The notes below the pieces were generated by a model, which was not told the DNA's origin, made no database searches, and was given only the letters and a program-made list of their open reading frames with translations. Shown piece by piece: positions 37,646 through 46,544 of a stretch of 64,000 nucleotides of DNA. Source of the stretch: an uncultured Maribacter sp. (GTDB lineage Bacteria > Bacteroidota > Bacteroidia > Flavobacteriales > Flavobacteriaceae); assembly GCF_947496775.1 (NCBI RefSeq), contig NZ_CANMDU010000001.1:983685-1047684 (forward strand), read 5' to 3'. Each line of letters opens with the position of its first letter. The stretch's first letter is position 1. The position numbers and the translations under genes are program-made.

Positions 37646-39934
37646 ATGAACCCTATTCTTAACTCATTCCTTACATTTATTCTAGTTATATGTGGTTGTA
37701 TAATCTTAAGTGCTCAAGAATCGCAATTAAATGGTACTGTAACCGAAAATAACAATCCGGTAGCCTTTGCCAACGTAATTTTAAAAGGCACTTTAAAAGG
37801 TACTGCTAGTGATGAAAATGGGAATTTTACCATAAAAAATCTTACCCCCGGAAACTATACTTTATCCGTATCTGTTCTGGGCTATCTGCCCTATTCTAGA
37901 AAGATAGTAATTAAAAAAAAGGAAACTAAAACAATATCTATACAACTAAAATTCTCTTCTGAACAATTAGATGAGACTGTTGTGACAGGTACATTAAAAG
38001 CGGTTAACAGATTAGATAGCCCCGTACCTGTTGAAGTTTACAGCCCTACTTTTTTAAAAAAGAACCCAACTGCAAGTATTTTCGAAGCACTACAAAACGT
38101 TAACGGTGTTCGTCCACAAATAAATTGCAATGTATGTAACACTGGAGATATACATATTAACGGTTTAGAAGGCCCTTATACATTAGTTTTAATTGATGGT
38201 ATGCCAATTGTAAGTGGTCTAGGAACTGTCTACGGCCTTTCTGGAATACCAAATTCTCTTATAGAACAATTTGAAATAGTAAAGGGCCCTGCATCTAGCC
38301 TATATGGAAGTGAAGCCGTTGGCGGTTTAATAAATATTATTACAAAACGTACGGAAGACGCTCCAATATTTTTTGCAGATGGTTTTGCTACAGGCTGGGG
38401 AGAATATAATTTAGATATTGGCACTAAACTAAAGGTCGGAAAAAAAACAGATGCTCTTTTAGGGGTAAATTATTTTAACTACGATAACCCTATAGACAAT
38501 AACAACGATAATTTTACAGATCTTACTTTACAGGAACGTATCTCTGTTTTTCAAAAATGGAATTTTAAAAGAAAAGAGAATCGCATCTTATCTTTAGCGG
38601 GTCGTTATTTTAATGAAAATCGTTGGGGAGGAGAAATGCAATGGACGCCAAAATATAGAGGAGGAACGGACATTTACGGTGAAAGTATAAAAACAAAACG
38701 ATGGGAGGTTTTAGGAAAATACCAACTCCCAATAAAAGAAAAAGTATTATTCTCCTTTTCTTATAACGATCATCATCAAGATTCTTTTTACGGAGATACA
38801 CCATATTTAGCAGACCAACGTATTGGGTTTACTCAGCTTACGTGGGATAAACCTATAAATAAACACGATTTACTTTTTGGTATCTCTTTACGGTATAATT
38901 ATTATGACGATAATACTAGTGCAACGGAAACAAATAATGGCAATAATCCTGATGAAATTGTTATCCCTAGTTTATTTATTCAAGACGAAATAAAAATAAA
39001 CAAAGAACACTCTCTGCTATTAGGAGCAAGGTATGATTACGACAAAAGGCACGGTTCTATTTTTACCCCAAGAATGGCTTATAAATGGAAAATTACCACC
39101 AATGGTATTTTAAGATTAAATGCGGGAACCGGATTTAGAGTAGTTAACTTATTTACGGAAGAACATGCCTCTTTAACTGGAGCAAGAGAAGTAATTATTG
39201 CTAATGAATTAAAACCGGAACAATCCTATAACACAAATCTTAATTACTTGCAAAAATTTTACTTTGATAATGGAACTTTTGCTAGTCTAGATGCGTCATT
39301 ATTCTACACCCATTTTAAAAATGTAATTTTACCTGATTACGACACCAATCCTAATCAAATTATTTATGATAATTTAAATGGAAAATCTGTATCGAAAGGA
39401 GTAAGTGCCAATCTAGACATTGTTTTCCCTAACCATTTAAAAGTACTTTTAGGAGCTACTCTTATGAATGTTAGTAATACGGAGAATGGAATTACGGAAA
39501 GACAAATACTAACAGAGAGTTACTCTGGAACATGGGGAGCTTCGTATACTATTGCTCCATGGAAATTAACCATAGATTACACAGGAAATCTTTACGGACC
39601 AATGCGGTTACCTCTACTTGGAGAGTTAGACCCTAGAAGCGAATACTCCCCTGTTTGGAGTATACAAAACATACAGTTTACTTATAAAGGAATAAAAAAC
39701 ATAGAGTTATATGCTGGAATAAAGAACTTGTTAGATTGGACTCCTAATCGTGGAAATCCATTTATTATTGCAAGAGCAAATGACCCTTTTGATAAAGAAG
39801 TTACTTTTAATTCTAATGGAGATGCTATTTCTACGCCCAACAACCCCAATGCCCTAACTTTTGATCCAACATACGTGTATGGACCCAACCAAGGTATTAG
39901 AGGATTTTTGGGGGTTCGTTATCGTTTAGACTAA
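37646..39934 (+). CDS. TonB-dependent receptor, probably for a metal or metal complex
   Basis: This 762-residue outer-membrane receptor has a signal peptide (ending ILSAQ) and a CarboxypepD-reg-like domain (about 25-110). The plug contains INGLEGPYTLVLIDGMPIV and SSLYGSEAVGGLINIITKR, and a beta-barrel ends GVRYRLD. The plug carries a Cys pair in NCNVCNTGDI, which could bind a soft metal. Length is normal for siderophore- or metal-type receptors and shorter than SusC. The divergent DtxR-type regulator and ZIP transporter suggest metal uptake; the ligand is unknown. Confidence 0.9.
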   Translation: MNPILNSFLTFILVICGCIILSAQESQLNGTVTENNNPVAFANVILKGTLKGTASDENGNFTIKNLTPGNYTLSVSVLGYLPYSRKIVIKKKETKTISIQLKFSSEQLDETVVTGTLKAVNRLDSPVPVEVYSPTFLKKNPTASIFEALQNVNGVRPQINCNVCNTGDIHINGLEGPYTLVLIDGMPIVSGLGTVYGLSGIPNSLIEQFEIVKGPASSLYGSEAVGGLINIITKRTEDAPIFFADGFATGWGEYNLDIGTKLKVGKKTDALLGVNYFNYDNPIDNNNDNFTDLTLQERISVFQKWNFKRKENRILSLAGRYFNENRWGGEMQWTPKYRGGTDIYGESIKTKRWEVLGKYQLPIKEKVLFSFSYNDHHQDSFYGDTPYLADQRIGFTQLTWDKPINKHDLLFGISLRYNYYDDNTSATETNNGNNPDEIVIPSLFIQDEIKINKEHSLLLGARYDYDKRHGSIFTPRMAYKWKITTNGILRLNAGTGFRVVNLFTEEHASLTGAREVIIANELKPEQSYNTNLNYLQKFYFDNGTFASLDASLFYTHFKNVILPDYDTNPNQIIYDNLNGKSVSKGVSANLDIVFPNHLKVLLGATLMNVSNTENGITERQILTESYSGTWGASYTIAPWKLTIDYTGNLYGPMRLPLLGELDPRSEYSPVWSIQNIQFTYKGIKNIELYAGIKNLLDWTPNRGNPFIIARANDPFDKEVTFNSNGDAISTPNNPNALTFDPTYVYGPNQGIRGFLGVRYRLD

Positions 39935-40056
39935 TACTTTAGTAAAATACCTAGAGGCAAGCATTACAACTTTCAAATCTCAATTATCGAGTAAGTTGCA
40001 TTATAGCGAAACGACTTAAATACATAATATGTAACTTTAGCTATACTATTTACTTT

Positions 40057-41157
40057 ATGAGTAACTCTCTACTTTTTATTCCGGATATATCTGGATTTAC
40101 AAAATTTATCCAAACCACAGAAGCGGAGCATAGCCAACATGTAATTGCGGAATTGTTAGAGGTGCTAATAGAATCTAACACAGAAAGTTTAGAATTAGCA
40201 GAAGTAGAGGGTGATGCTTTATTTTTTTATAAAGAAGGGATTGTACCGTCTCAAGAAAGACTACTGGCACAAATAGAATCTATGTTTACTGCTTTTTACA
40301 GTCATTTAAAGTTATTAGAAAAAAATAGAATTTGCCCTTGTAATGCTTGTGCTACTGCTCCCAATTTACAATTAAAAATCATTGCACATTGTGGAGAGTT
40401 GCAATTTATTGAAGTGCAAGGAAATAGAAAACCTTTTGGTAAAGAAGTAATTGAAGCACATAGAATGCTGAAAAATTCTGTAGATAGCGATAATTATACT
40501 TTGATAAGTAAAAAGTTAGCTTCTGAAATTGGATTGCCCATATATTATTATAGTAAATTGTTTAAATTTAGGCAAGGATTGGATACCTATGATGAGGTAG
40601 AAACGGAATACATATACGCAATTATTAACCAAGAAAAGTTATCTCTAAAACCTTTTTCTTCTCCTAAAAAAGTAGATTTACCAAACTCTCCTGAATTGGT
40701 AAGTACTATAAATATTCCCGTTCCGGCAGAGATATTATTTGAGTTTATTTCTAATTTTAAATATAGACATACCTGGGCTAAAGGTGTAGATAAAATAGAA
40801 TACAATCACAATGAAGTTAATAGGCTAGGCTCAGAACATATGTGTGTTATTAATGAAAAACACTTAGATTTTGTTACCGTAATAAAAGAAGTAAAAAAAG
40901 GACAATATATTTACGGAGAATACTCTACTAGTGCTCCTGTTATAGATTCTTTTTATCAATTTTATACTATTACTCCTATAAATAAAACAACGAGTCAATT
41001 ATATCTTGAAACATACCTGAATTCAAAATTCATCTTAAAGAAAATAATAACCACATTAGTTATTAAAAAAATCTTCAGTAAAAATCTCTCTAAAAACATG
41101 GAAAGTCTGGCTAAAGAGGCCACTAAATTTCATCAAAATAATACTAGAACAACTTAA
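40057..41157 (+). CDS. DUF2652 class-III-cyclase-like protein with SRPBCC domain
   Basis: This 366-residue cytoplasmic protein begins with a class III nucleotidyl-cyclase-like fold (about 1-190). Both metal Asp positions are kept: D10 in FIPDISGFTKF and D53 in VEGDALFFY. A Cys-rich insertion CPCNACA lies near residue 95. The C-terminal part (about 220-350) looks like an SRPBCC/START-like lipid or ligand pocket (NIPVPAEILFEFISNFKYRH). Whether it makes a cyclic nucleotide is unknown. The last four bases overlap the convergent polyprenyl synthetase gene. Confidence 0.8.
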   Translation: MSNSLLFIPDISGFTKFIQTTEAEHSQHVIAELLEVLIESNTESLELAEVEGDALFFYKEGIVPSQERLLAQIESMFTAFYSHLKLLEKNRICPCNACATAPNLQLKIIAHCGELQFIEVQGNRKPFGKEVIEAHRMLKNSVDSDNYTLISKKLASEIGLPIYYYSKLFKFRQGLDTYDEVETEYIYAIINQEKLSLKPFSSPKKVDLPNSPELVSTINIPVPAEILFEFISNFKYRHTWAKGVDKIEYNHNEVNRLGSEHMCVINEKHLDFVTVIKEVKKGQYIYGEYSTSAPVIDSFYQFYTITPINKTTSQLYLETYLNSKFILKKIITTLVIKKIFSKNLSKNMESLAKEATKFHQNNTRTT

Positions 41158-42128
41158 ACTTCTCTTTGCATTAAGCTCTCGCCAAATTCTTTAAGAACAT
41201 TTTTGTTTTCAGAAGTAATATTTAGCTCTTCAAGAACTTTAAATGCTCTTCGTGTATAGTTCAATATTGCTTCTTTAGCATCTAAAACAGCTCCTGTATC
41301 TAAAAACACTTCTTTTACAGTATCTATTTTATGACTAACATCATTAGGTTGTATAGAATATAAATCTGTTAACTCTCTTACTTGCGATTTTGTCCCCAAT
41401 TCTAATGCCTTTAGATATAAGTATGTTTTTTTGTTTTCTATAATATCCCCTCCCACTTGTTTTCCAAAAGTTTCTGGATCGCCAAAAGCATCTAAATAAT
41501 CATCTTGTAATTGAAAAGCAATACCAAGATTCCTCCCAAAATCATAAATTCTATTTTGATCATCTTCCGATGCCTTAGCTATAATACCTCCCATTTTCAT
41601 AGCAGCCCCAACCAAAACAGCTGTTTTATAATCTATCATTTTTAAGTACTCTGGGATAGTAACATCATCTCTGGTTTCAAAATCCATATCGTACTGTTGG
41701 CCTTCACAAACCTCAATAGCCGTTTTAGTAAACAATTGCGCCAAAGATCTAAAAGTTTCACTTTCGTAATTTTCAAAAAGCTGATACGCATTTATAAGCA
41801 TGGCATCCCCTGAAAGTATACCTGTATTTATATTCCATTTTTCATGTACAGAAGTCATCCCTCTTCGTAAAGGAGCATCGTCCATAATATCATCATGCAC
41901 CAAAGAGAAGTTATGAAAAACCTCAATGGCCAATGCGGCATCCAAAGCTTTGGTATATTCAGCATTAAAAATTTCAGCAGTCATAAGTGTTAAAACTGGC
42001 CTTAAGCGCTTTCCTCCAAGTCCTAAAATATATGTAATAGGCTCATAAAGATTTTTAGGCTCTTTCGTAAGTACCTTTTCTTCTAAATAAGAAACAAAAT
42101 GAGTGCGGAAATAATCTACAGAATGCAT
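41154..42128 (-). CDS. Polyprenyl (isoprenyl) diphosphate synthase
   Basis: This 324-residue all-helical enzyme condenses isopentenyl diphosphate with allylic diphosphates. The first Asp-rich motif DDIMDD is at 79-84 and the second, DDYLD, at 209-213. The substrate-binding GGKRLRP is at 38-44, and GQQYDMDFE lies near 145. Product length cannot be read reliably; farnesyl/geranylgeranyl or octaprenyl are possible. Its supply pathway includes Dxs, encoded in this window at 55.6 kb. Confidence 0.93.
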   Translation of the reverse strand: MHSVDYFRTHFVSYLEEKVLTKEPKNLYEPITYILGLGGKRLRPVLTLMTAEIFNAEYTKALDAALAIEVFHNFSLVHDDIMDDAPLRRGMTSVHEKWNINTGILSGDAMLINAYQLFENYESETFRSLAQLFTKTAIEVCEGQQYDMDFETRDDVTIPEYLKMIDYKTAVLVGAAMKMGGIIAKASEDDQNRIYDFGRNLGIAFQLQDDYLDAFGDPETFGKQVGGDIIENKKTYLYLKALELGTKSQVRELTDLYSIQPNDVSHKIDTVKEVFLDTGAVLDAKEAILNYTRRAFKVLEELNITSENKNVLKEFGESLMQREV

Positions 42129-42189
42129 ACTTGCAATTTTTTTTCAAAAATACATCCATTTTATCAAATGACCCTTAAACAAATTTATG

Positions 42190-42207
42190 GTACTTTAAAA
42201 AAAGTAC
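42190..42207. repeat. Short inverted repeat upstream of the ECF sigma gene
   Basis: GTACTTT and AAAGTAC form a perfect 7-bp inverted repeat with a 4-base loop, about 80 bases before the sigma factor start. It could be a regulator site or chance in AT-rich DNA. Confidence 0.3.
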
Positions 42208-42287
42208 TAAAAATTAAAAAAAATGCAATAGTTTTAAAAAACCTCGTCTTTATAATTGCATACTGGTTATTAAACCAAAAATATACA

Positions 42288-42833
42288 ATGCCCAATACGA
42301 ATAACGACAAAACACTAAAATCATTTTTTAGTAGCGAATATCCTTCGCTAAAGGCCTATGTACACTCTAAAATTAAAAATACAGCAGATAGAGATGCAGA
42401 AGACATAATACAAGAAGTTGCTCTAAAAATATTTTCGAGATCTAAAAATGCATCTCCGATCACTAATGTTACTGGCTTTGTTTACAATGCTATAAAAAAT
42501 AAAATAATAGATACCCTACGAACCAAAAAAAACAACCTTTCTTTTGAAGAAAAAACAGAATTAAAACTAGTAGAACTCTCCGAATTAATTCATGAGAATT
42601 CTAGTGAAATATATTCTGACAATATAAAAATAGAATTAAAAAAAGCAATTCGAGAACTAAAGCCTAATTATCAAAGTATAATTATCGCTATAGATTTTGA
42701 AGGGTATAGTTATAAAGAAATTTCATACGAGACCGGAATTCCGGAAGGCACTCTAATGTCCAGAAGACACAGAGCCTTGTCCATATTGGCAAAAAAATTA
42801 ACACATAAAAAACGTACAACACATTTAATATAA
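42288..42833 (+). CDS. ECF-type RNA polymerase sigma factor
   Basis: This 181-residue sigma-70 family protein has region 2 in about residues 10-85 (DRDAEDIIQEVALKIFSR, then NAIKNKIIDTLRTKK) and region 4 in about 120-175 (LKPNYQSIIIAIDFEGYSYK and EISYETGIPEGTLMSRRHRA). The reading frame is open upstream, but the ATG at 42288 starts where ECF factors normally begin. The small membrane protein gene follows after four bases, so the pair may act as sigma factor and membrane partner. Confidence 0.88.
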   Translation: MPNTNNDKTLKSFFSSEYPSLKAYVHSKIKNTADRDAEDIIQEVALKIFSRSKNASPITNVTGFVYNAIKNKIIDTLRTKKNNLSFEEKTELKLVELSELIHENSSEIYSDNIKIELKKAIRELKPNYQSIIIAIDFEGYSYKEISYETGIPEGTLMSRRHRALSILAKKLTHKKRTTHLI

Positions 42834-42837
42834 AATT

Positions 42838-43233
42838 ATGGAACAATACATTAAACATAAAATTAGAAGTAAAAACATTGGAACAATAATAGGCTGGGTA
42901 TTATTTGGTATCATCGCAGCAATTGCCCTTGTACTCCTCCTTGGTTTCGGAATCATGTGGCTATGGAATTGGCTTATGCCCGAATTATTTGGTTTAACAA
43001 CCATAGGGTATTGGCAAGCTATTGGTCTATTTGTTCTAGCAAAAGTATTATTTGGAAGTTTTGGTGGGGACAGTTCCAGTAAAAAAAAGAAAAAGGAAAA
43101 ATCATTTGCCAATAAAAACGAAAACGAATGCAGGGATTTTTCTAAATGGAAGCAGTATGATCAATTCTGGAAAGAAGAAGGAGAAAATGCCTATAATTCC
43201 TTTATTAATAGAACTTCTGAGGAGAAAGAATAA
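42838..43233 (+). CDS. Small membrane protein paired with the ECF sigma factor
   Basis: This 131-residue protein has two hydrophobic helices (about 15-42 and 58-78: FGIMWLWNWLMPELFGL and GYWQAIGLFVLAKVLFGSF), then a Lys-rich stretch and a charged C-terminal tail (about 95-131) with a Trp/Asp-rich helix. It has no zinc-binding anti-sigma signature. The 4-base gap to the sigma gene supports co-expression; a role as membrane anchor or inhibitor of the sigma factor is inference. Confidence 0.72.
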   Translation: MEQYIKHKIRSKNIGTIIGWVLFGIIAAIALVLLLGFGIMWLWNWLMPELFGLTTIGYWQAIGLFVLAKVLFGSFGGDSSSKKKKKEKSFANKNENECRDFSKWKQYDQFWKEEGENAYNSFINRTSEEKE

Positions 43234-43320
43234 TGTTTTATTTCTCTTTTTAACACAAGCACCGCAATATTAAACCATATCACGGAAATAAAGACTAATG
43301 TTAAAAAAAAGCAAAACTTT

Positions 43321-43348
43321 GGAAACTTTTAATGTTTTTAAAGTTTCC
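43321..43348 (+). promoter_or_regulatory. Palindromic operator candidate of the TetR-RND operon
   Basis: GGAAACTTT and AAAGTTTCC form a perfect 9-bp inverted repeat with a 10-base spacer. It lies just upstream of a perfect -7 box TATATTTG at 43355-43362 and so overlaps the -33 region of the promoter before the TetR gene. This is where a self-regulating TetR repressor would bind. Confidence 0.6.
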
Positions 43349-43371
43349 TTGAGCTATATTTGCTTCCAATT

Positions 43372-43977
43372 ATGAAAGAAAATATATTAAAAAAGGCTAC
43401 TGAAATGTTCTTAACACTTGGTTTTAAAAGTGTTACCATGGACGATTTAGCGAATGAAATGGCCATTTCTAAAAAGACTATTTATTCTCATTTTAAGAAT
43501 AAAACACAGTTGATTGAAGAAACCACATTAGATATGTTCTATTCTATTTCGGAAGGAATAGATACCATTTGTTCTTTTGAAAAGGACCCAATTGAAGAAC
43601 TTTATGAAATTAAAAAATTTGTTTTACTTCATTTAAAGGATGAAAAATCTTCTCCACAATATCAACTACAAAAATACTACCCAAAAATACATAACTCTCT
43701 TAAGAAAAAACATTTCGAAGTTATGCAAGATTGTGTAGTTATTAATATTAAAAGAGGAATAGAGCTTGGGATATACAGAGAGAACTTAAATATCCAATTT
43801 GTTTCAAGAATATATTTTTCTGGTGTAACTACCATAAAAGACCAAGAACTTTTTCCTTTAGACCTATTTCCTGTTAAAACTCTTATGGATGAATACTTAG
43901 AATACCATTTAAGAGGTATTGTAACACCAAAAGGTCGTAAAATTTTAAACAAGATCATCAATTCAAATCAAGATTAA
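43372..43977 (+). CDS. TetR/AcrR-family transcriptional regulator
   Basis: This 201-residue regulator has an N-terminal HTH (about 1-55: ATEMFLTLGFKSVTMDDLAN and EMAISKKTIYSHFKNKTQL) and a helical ligand-binding domain. I chose the ATG at 43372 over an upstream TTG because the HTH begins there. The TolC gene starts at the base after its stop, so the regulator heads the efflux operon and most likely represses it; a palindrome at the promoter fits this. Confidence 0.93.
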   Translation: MKENILKKATEMFLTLGFKSVTMDDLANEMAISKKTIYSHFKNKTQLIEETTLDMFYSISEGIDTICSFEKDPIEELYEIKKFVLLHLKDEKSSPQYQLQKYYPKIHNSLKKKHFEVMQDCVVINIKRGIELGIYRENLNIQFVSRIYFSGVTTIKDQELFPLDLFPVKTLMDEYLEYHLRGIVTPKGRKILNKIINSNQD

Positions 43978-45318
43978 ATGCGAACTAAACTATTAGTATT
44001 ACTAACATTAGCCTATATATCTATAGGTTATTCCCAAGATAAAACAAGCAGTTTTACTTTGGACGAAGCCATTTCTTTTGCACTAGAAAACAACTACAGT
44101 GCAATTAATGCAGAAAGAGACATCATAGATGCTCAAAAACAAAAGTGGGAGACTATTGCTAGTGGGTTACCACAAATTAATGGAGCCATTAGCTATCAAA
44201 ACCAATTAAAACAACCTATTTCTTTAATACCTGGAGAATTTGCAGGTGGAGAACCGGGAACTTTTGTTCCTATTGTCTTTGGGCAACCTCAATCCGCTTC
44301 TGCTACTGCTACCCTAACCCAACAAATTTTCGATGGTTCTTATATTGTAGGAGTACAGGCAGCAAAAGTATTTTTAAGCTACAGCGCTAACAACAAAGAA
44401 AAAACGCAGTTAGAAGTTAGAAAAGCTGTAACCGAAGCCTACGGAAATGTTCTCTTGGCTAAGGAGAGTGTTGCTATTTTTGAAAAAAACAAAGCCACTC
44501 TTGAAAAAAATCTAGAGGAAACTACTAAAATTTTCGAAAATGGATTAGGAGATGAAGAAAGTGTGGAACAATTACAAATTACACTCTCATCTATAGATCA
44601 TCAATTAAAAAATGCAATCCGATTAAAAGGTATTACATTACAAATGCTAAACTTAGTAATGGGAATAGCCATTGATGCACCCACAAAACTAGAAGACAAC
44701 TTAGATCAGTTAACCCAAAAACAAATTAAATTAGATTTATTGGAATCTGGTCTTACTATTGAAAATAATGTAGATTATAAACTCGCTACAAATTTAAATG
44801 AACAGCGCTTTTATGAGCATAAACTTGCCAAAAGCAAAGCGCTACCAACATTAAATGCTTTTGTTAACTATGGCTCTTCCGCTTTTGCTGATGATTTTAA
44901 TTTTTTCAAAAGCGATCAACAATGGTTTGAGTCTTCTATTCTAGGCTTTGATTTAAACATCCCTATCTTTAGTTCTTTAAAAAGAAGTGCTGGTACGCAA
45001 CGTGCTAAAATTGCTTTAGAAAAAGCAAAAACACAATTAAAAGAAGCAGAACAACAAATACGCCTGCAATTAGAAAACGCTAAAAGCAATTATATTTTAG
45101 CTATTGATCAATACCAAACGGCAAAAGATAATTTAGGTCTTGCAGAACGTATTGAAAAAAAGAATCAGATTAAATATTTTGAAGGGCTAGCTACTAGTTT
45201 TGAACTTAGACAAGCACAAACGCAATTATACACTACACAACAAGAGTATTTACAGTCTATGATAGAAGTAATTAATACGAAAACCGAATTAGAAATCATT
45301 CTCAATGCTGAATCATAA
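43978..45318 (+). CDS. TolC-family outer-membrane efflux protein
   Basis: This 446-residue exported protein has a signal peptide (ending IGYSQ) and the two OEP repeats with long coiled-coil helices (for example VRKAVTEAYGNVLLAKES and ALEKAKTQLKEAEQQIRLQL). It forms the outer-membrane tunnel of the tripartite pump encoded in this operon. Start and stop abut the TetR gene and the adaptor gene. Confidence 0.92.
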   Translation: MRTKLLVLLTLAYISIGYSQDKTSSFTLDEAISFALENNYSAINAERDIIDAQKQKWETIASGLPQINGAISYQNQLKQPISLIPGEFAGGEPGTFVPIVFGQPQSASATATLTQQIFDGSYIVGVQAAKVFLSYSANNKEKTQLEVRKAVTEAYGNVLLAKESVAIFEKNKATLEKNLEETTKIFENGLGDEESVEQLQITLSSIDHQLKNAIRLKGITLQMLNLVMGIAIDAPTKLEDNLDQLTQKQIKLDLLESGLTIENNVDYKLATNLNEQRFYEHKLAKSKALPTLNAFVNYGSSAFADDFNFFKSDQQWFESSILGFDLNIPIFSSLKRSAGTQRAKIALEKAKTQLKEAEQQIRLQLENAKSNYILAIDQYQTAKDNLGLAERIEKKNQIKYFEGLATSFELRQAQTQLYTTQQEYLQSMIEVINTKTELEIILNAES

Positions 45319-45349
45319 TCAAAAAACATCAACCAATAAATCAAATCCA

Positions 45350-46525
45350 ATGAAAAAAATATATTCATTATTCGTCGTAACACTCCTTTTAGCCTCTTGT
45401 GGAGGGGATAGTAAGAAATCTGTTGAAGATATTATAGCTACAGATAATCTAGAGACAATAAGAAAAAAGAAAACAGAACTAGACGCAACTGTTAACGAAT
45501 TATCTGGTCAATTAAAACAACTAGAAGCAAAAATCAAGGAGTTAGATCCGCAAGAAAAAATTCCTTTGATAACCACTTTTACCGTAAAAGAAGGTGTTTT
45601 TACTCACTTTGTAGAATTACAAGGTAGTGTTAATACCAAACAAAATTTGGTAATCTACCCTGAGCATTCTGGTATACTTACTAAAGTATATGTAAAAGAA
45701 GGGCAAAGAGTCAGTAAAGGACAAATATTAGCAAAAATAGATGATGGTGGTTTAAGTCAACAACTTGCCCAACTAAAAATTCAAACAGATTTAGCTAAAA
45801 CTACTTTTGATCGCCAGGAACGTTTATGGAACCAGAAAATAGGTAGTGAAATACAGTATTTACAAACCAAATCTACCTATGAAGCGCAATTACAGTCGGT
45901 TAGTCAAATGGAACAACAAGTAGGAAAAACTGTAGTTAGAGCTCCTTTTTCTGGTACTATTGATGATGTTATTACAGACCAAGGAAGTGTTGTTTCCCCT
46001 GGGCAAACTTCACTTTTTAGAATTGTAAATTTAAAAGACATGTACATTGAAACGGATGTTCCTGAACGTTATATTTCTGATGTTACTAAAGGTAAAGATG
46101 TAGAAGTAGTATTCCCTATTCTTGGAAAAACTATGAATGCCAAAGTTAGACAAGCAGGTAATTTTATTAATCCTGCAAACAGAACATTTAAGGCCGAAAT
46201 TGCTATTAATAATAAAGACAATAGTATTAAGCCTAACCTTACAGCAAAACTAAAAATAAATGACTACACTAATAATGTAGCAATATTAATACCGCAAAGT
46301 ATTATCTCAGAAAATGCTGAAGGGCAACAATATGTATATACTATTGCAGATAAATCTGAAAACAAAGCCAAAGCTAAACGTGTTATAATAGAAACTGGGA
46401 GAACGCAAGGCGATCATATTGAAGTTTTATCTGGTCTTGAAAATAATGAAGAAATCATTGACGAAGGAGCTCGTAGTGTAAAAGATGGGCAAGATGTAAA
46501 AATCCTTGTAGTAGATGCCAACTAA
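45350..46525 (+). CDS. RND efflux periplasmic adaptor lipoprotein (HlyD/MFP family)
   Basis: This 391-residue lipoprotein has its lipobox in LLLASCGG. I chose the ATG at 45350, which begins the signal, over an in-frame upstream start at 45305. An N-terminal coiled-coil stretch (about 45-70) is followed by the split lipoyl domain (VYVKEGQRVSKGQILAKID and VRAPFSGTIDDVITDQGSVV), a helical hairpin, and the beta-barrel and membrane-proximal domains. It links the RND pump to TolC. Confidence 0.93.
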   Translation: MKKIYSLFVVTLLLASCGGDSKKSVEDIIATDNLETIRKKKTELDATVNELSGQLKQLEAKIKELDPQEKIPLITTFTVKEGVFTHFVELQGSVNTKQNLVIYPEHSGILTKVYVKEGQRVSKGQILAKIDDGGLSQQLAQLKIQTDLAKTTFDRQERLWNQKIGSEIQYLQTKSTYEAQLQSVSQMEQQVGKTVVRAPFSGTIDDVITDQGSVVSPGQTSLFRIVNLKDMYIETDVPERYISDVTKGKDVEVVFPILGKTMNAKVRQAGNFINPANRTFKAEIAINNKDNSIKPNLTAKLKINDYTNNVAILIPQSIISENAEGQQYVYTIADKSENKAKAKRVIIETGRTQGDHIEVLSGLENNEEIIDEGARSVKDGQDVKILVVDAN

Positions 46526-46544
46526 TCCTAAAGACTAAAAAGCA

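Noticed and set aside
42099..42287. Upstream extension of the sigma factor frame
   Set aside because: The extra 63 codons overlap the start of the divergent polyprenyl synthetase gene and have no sigma homology; ECF factors normally start at the ATG at 42288.
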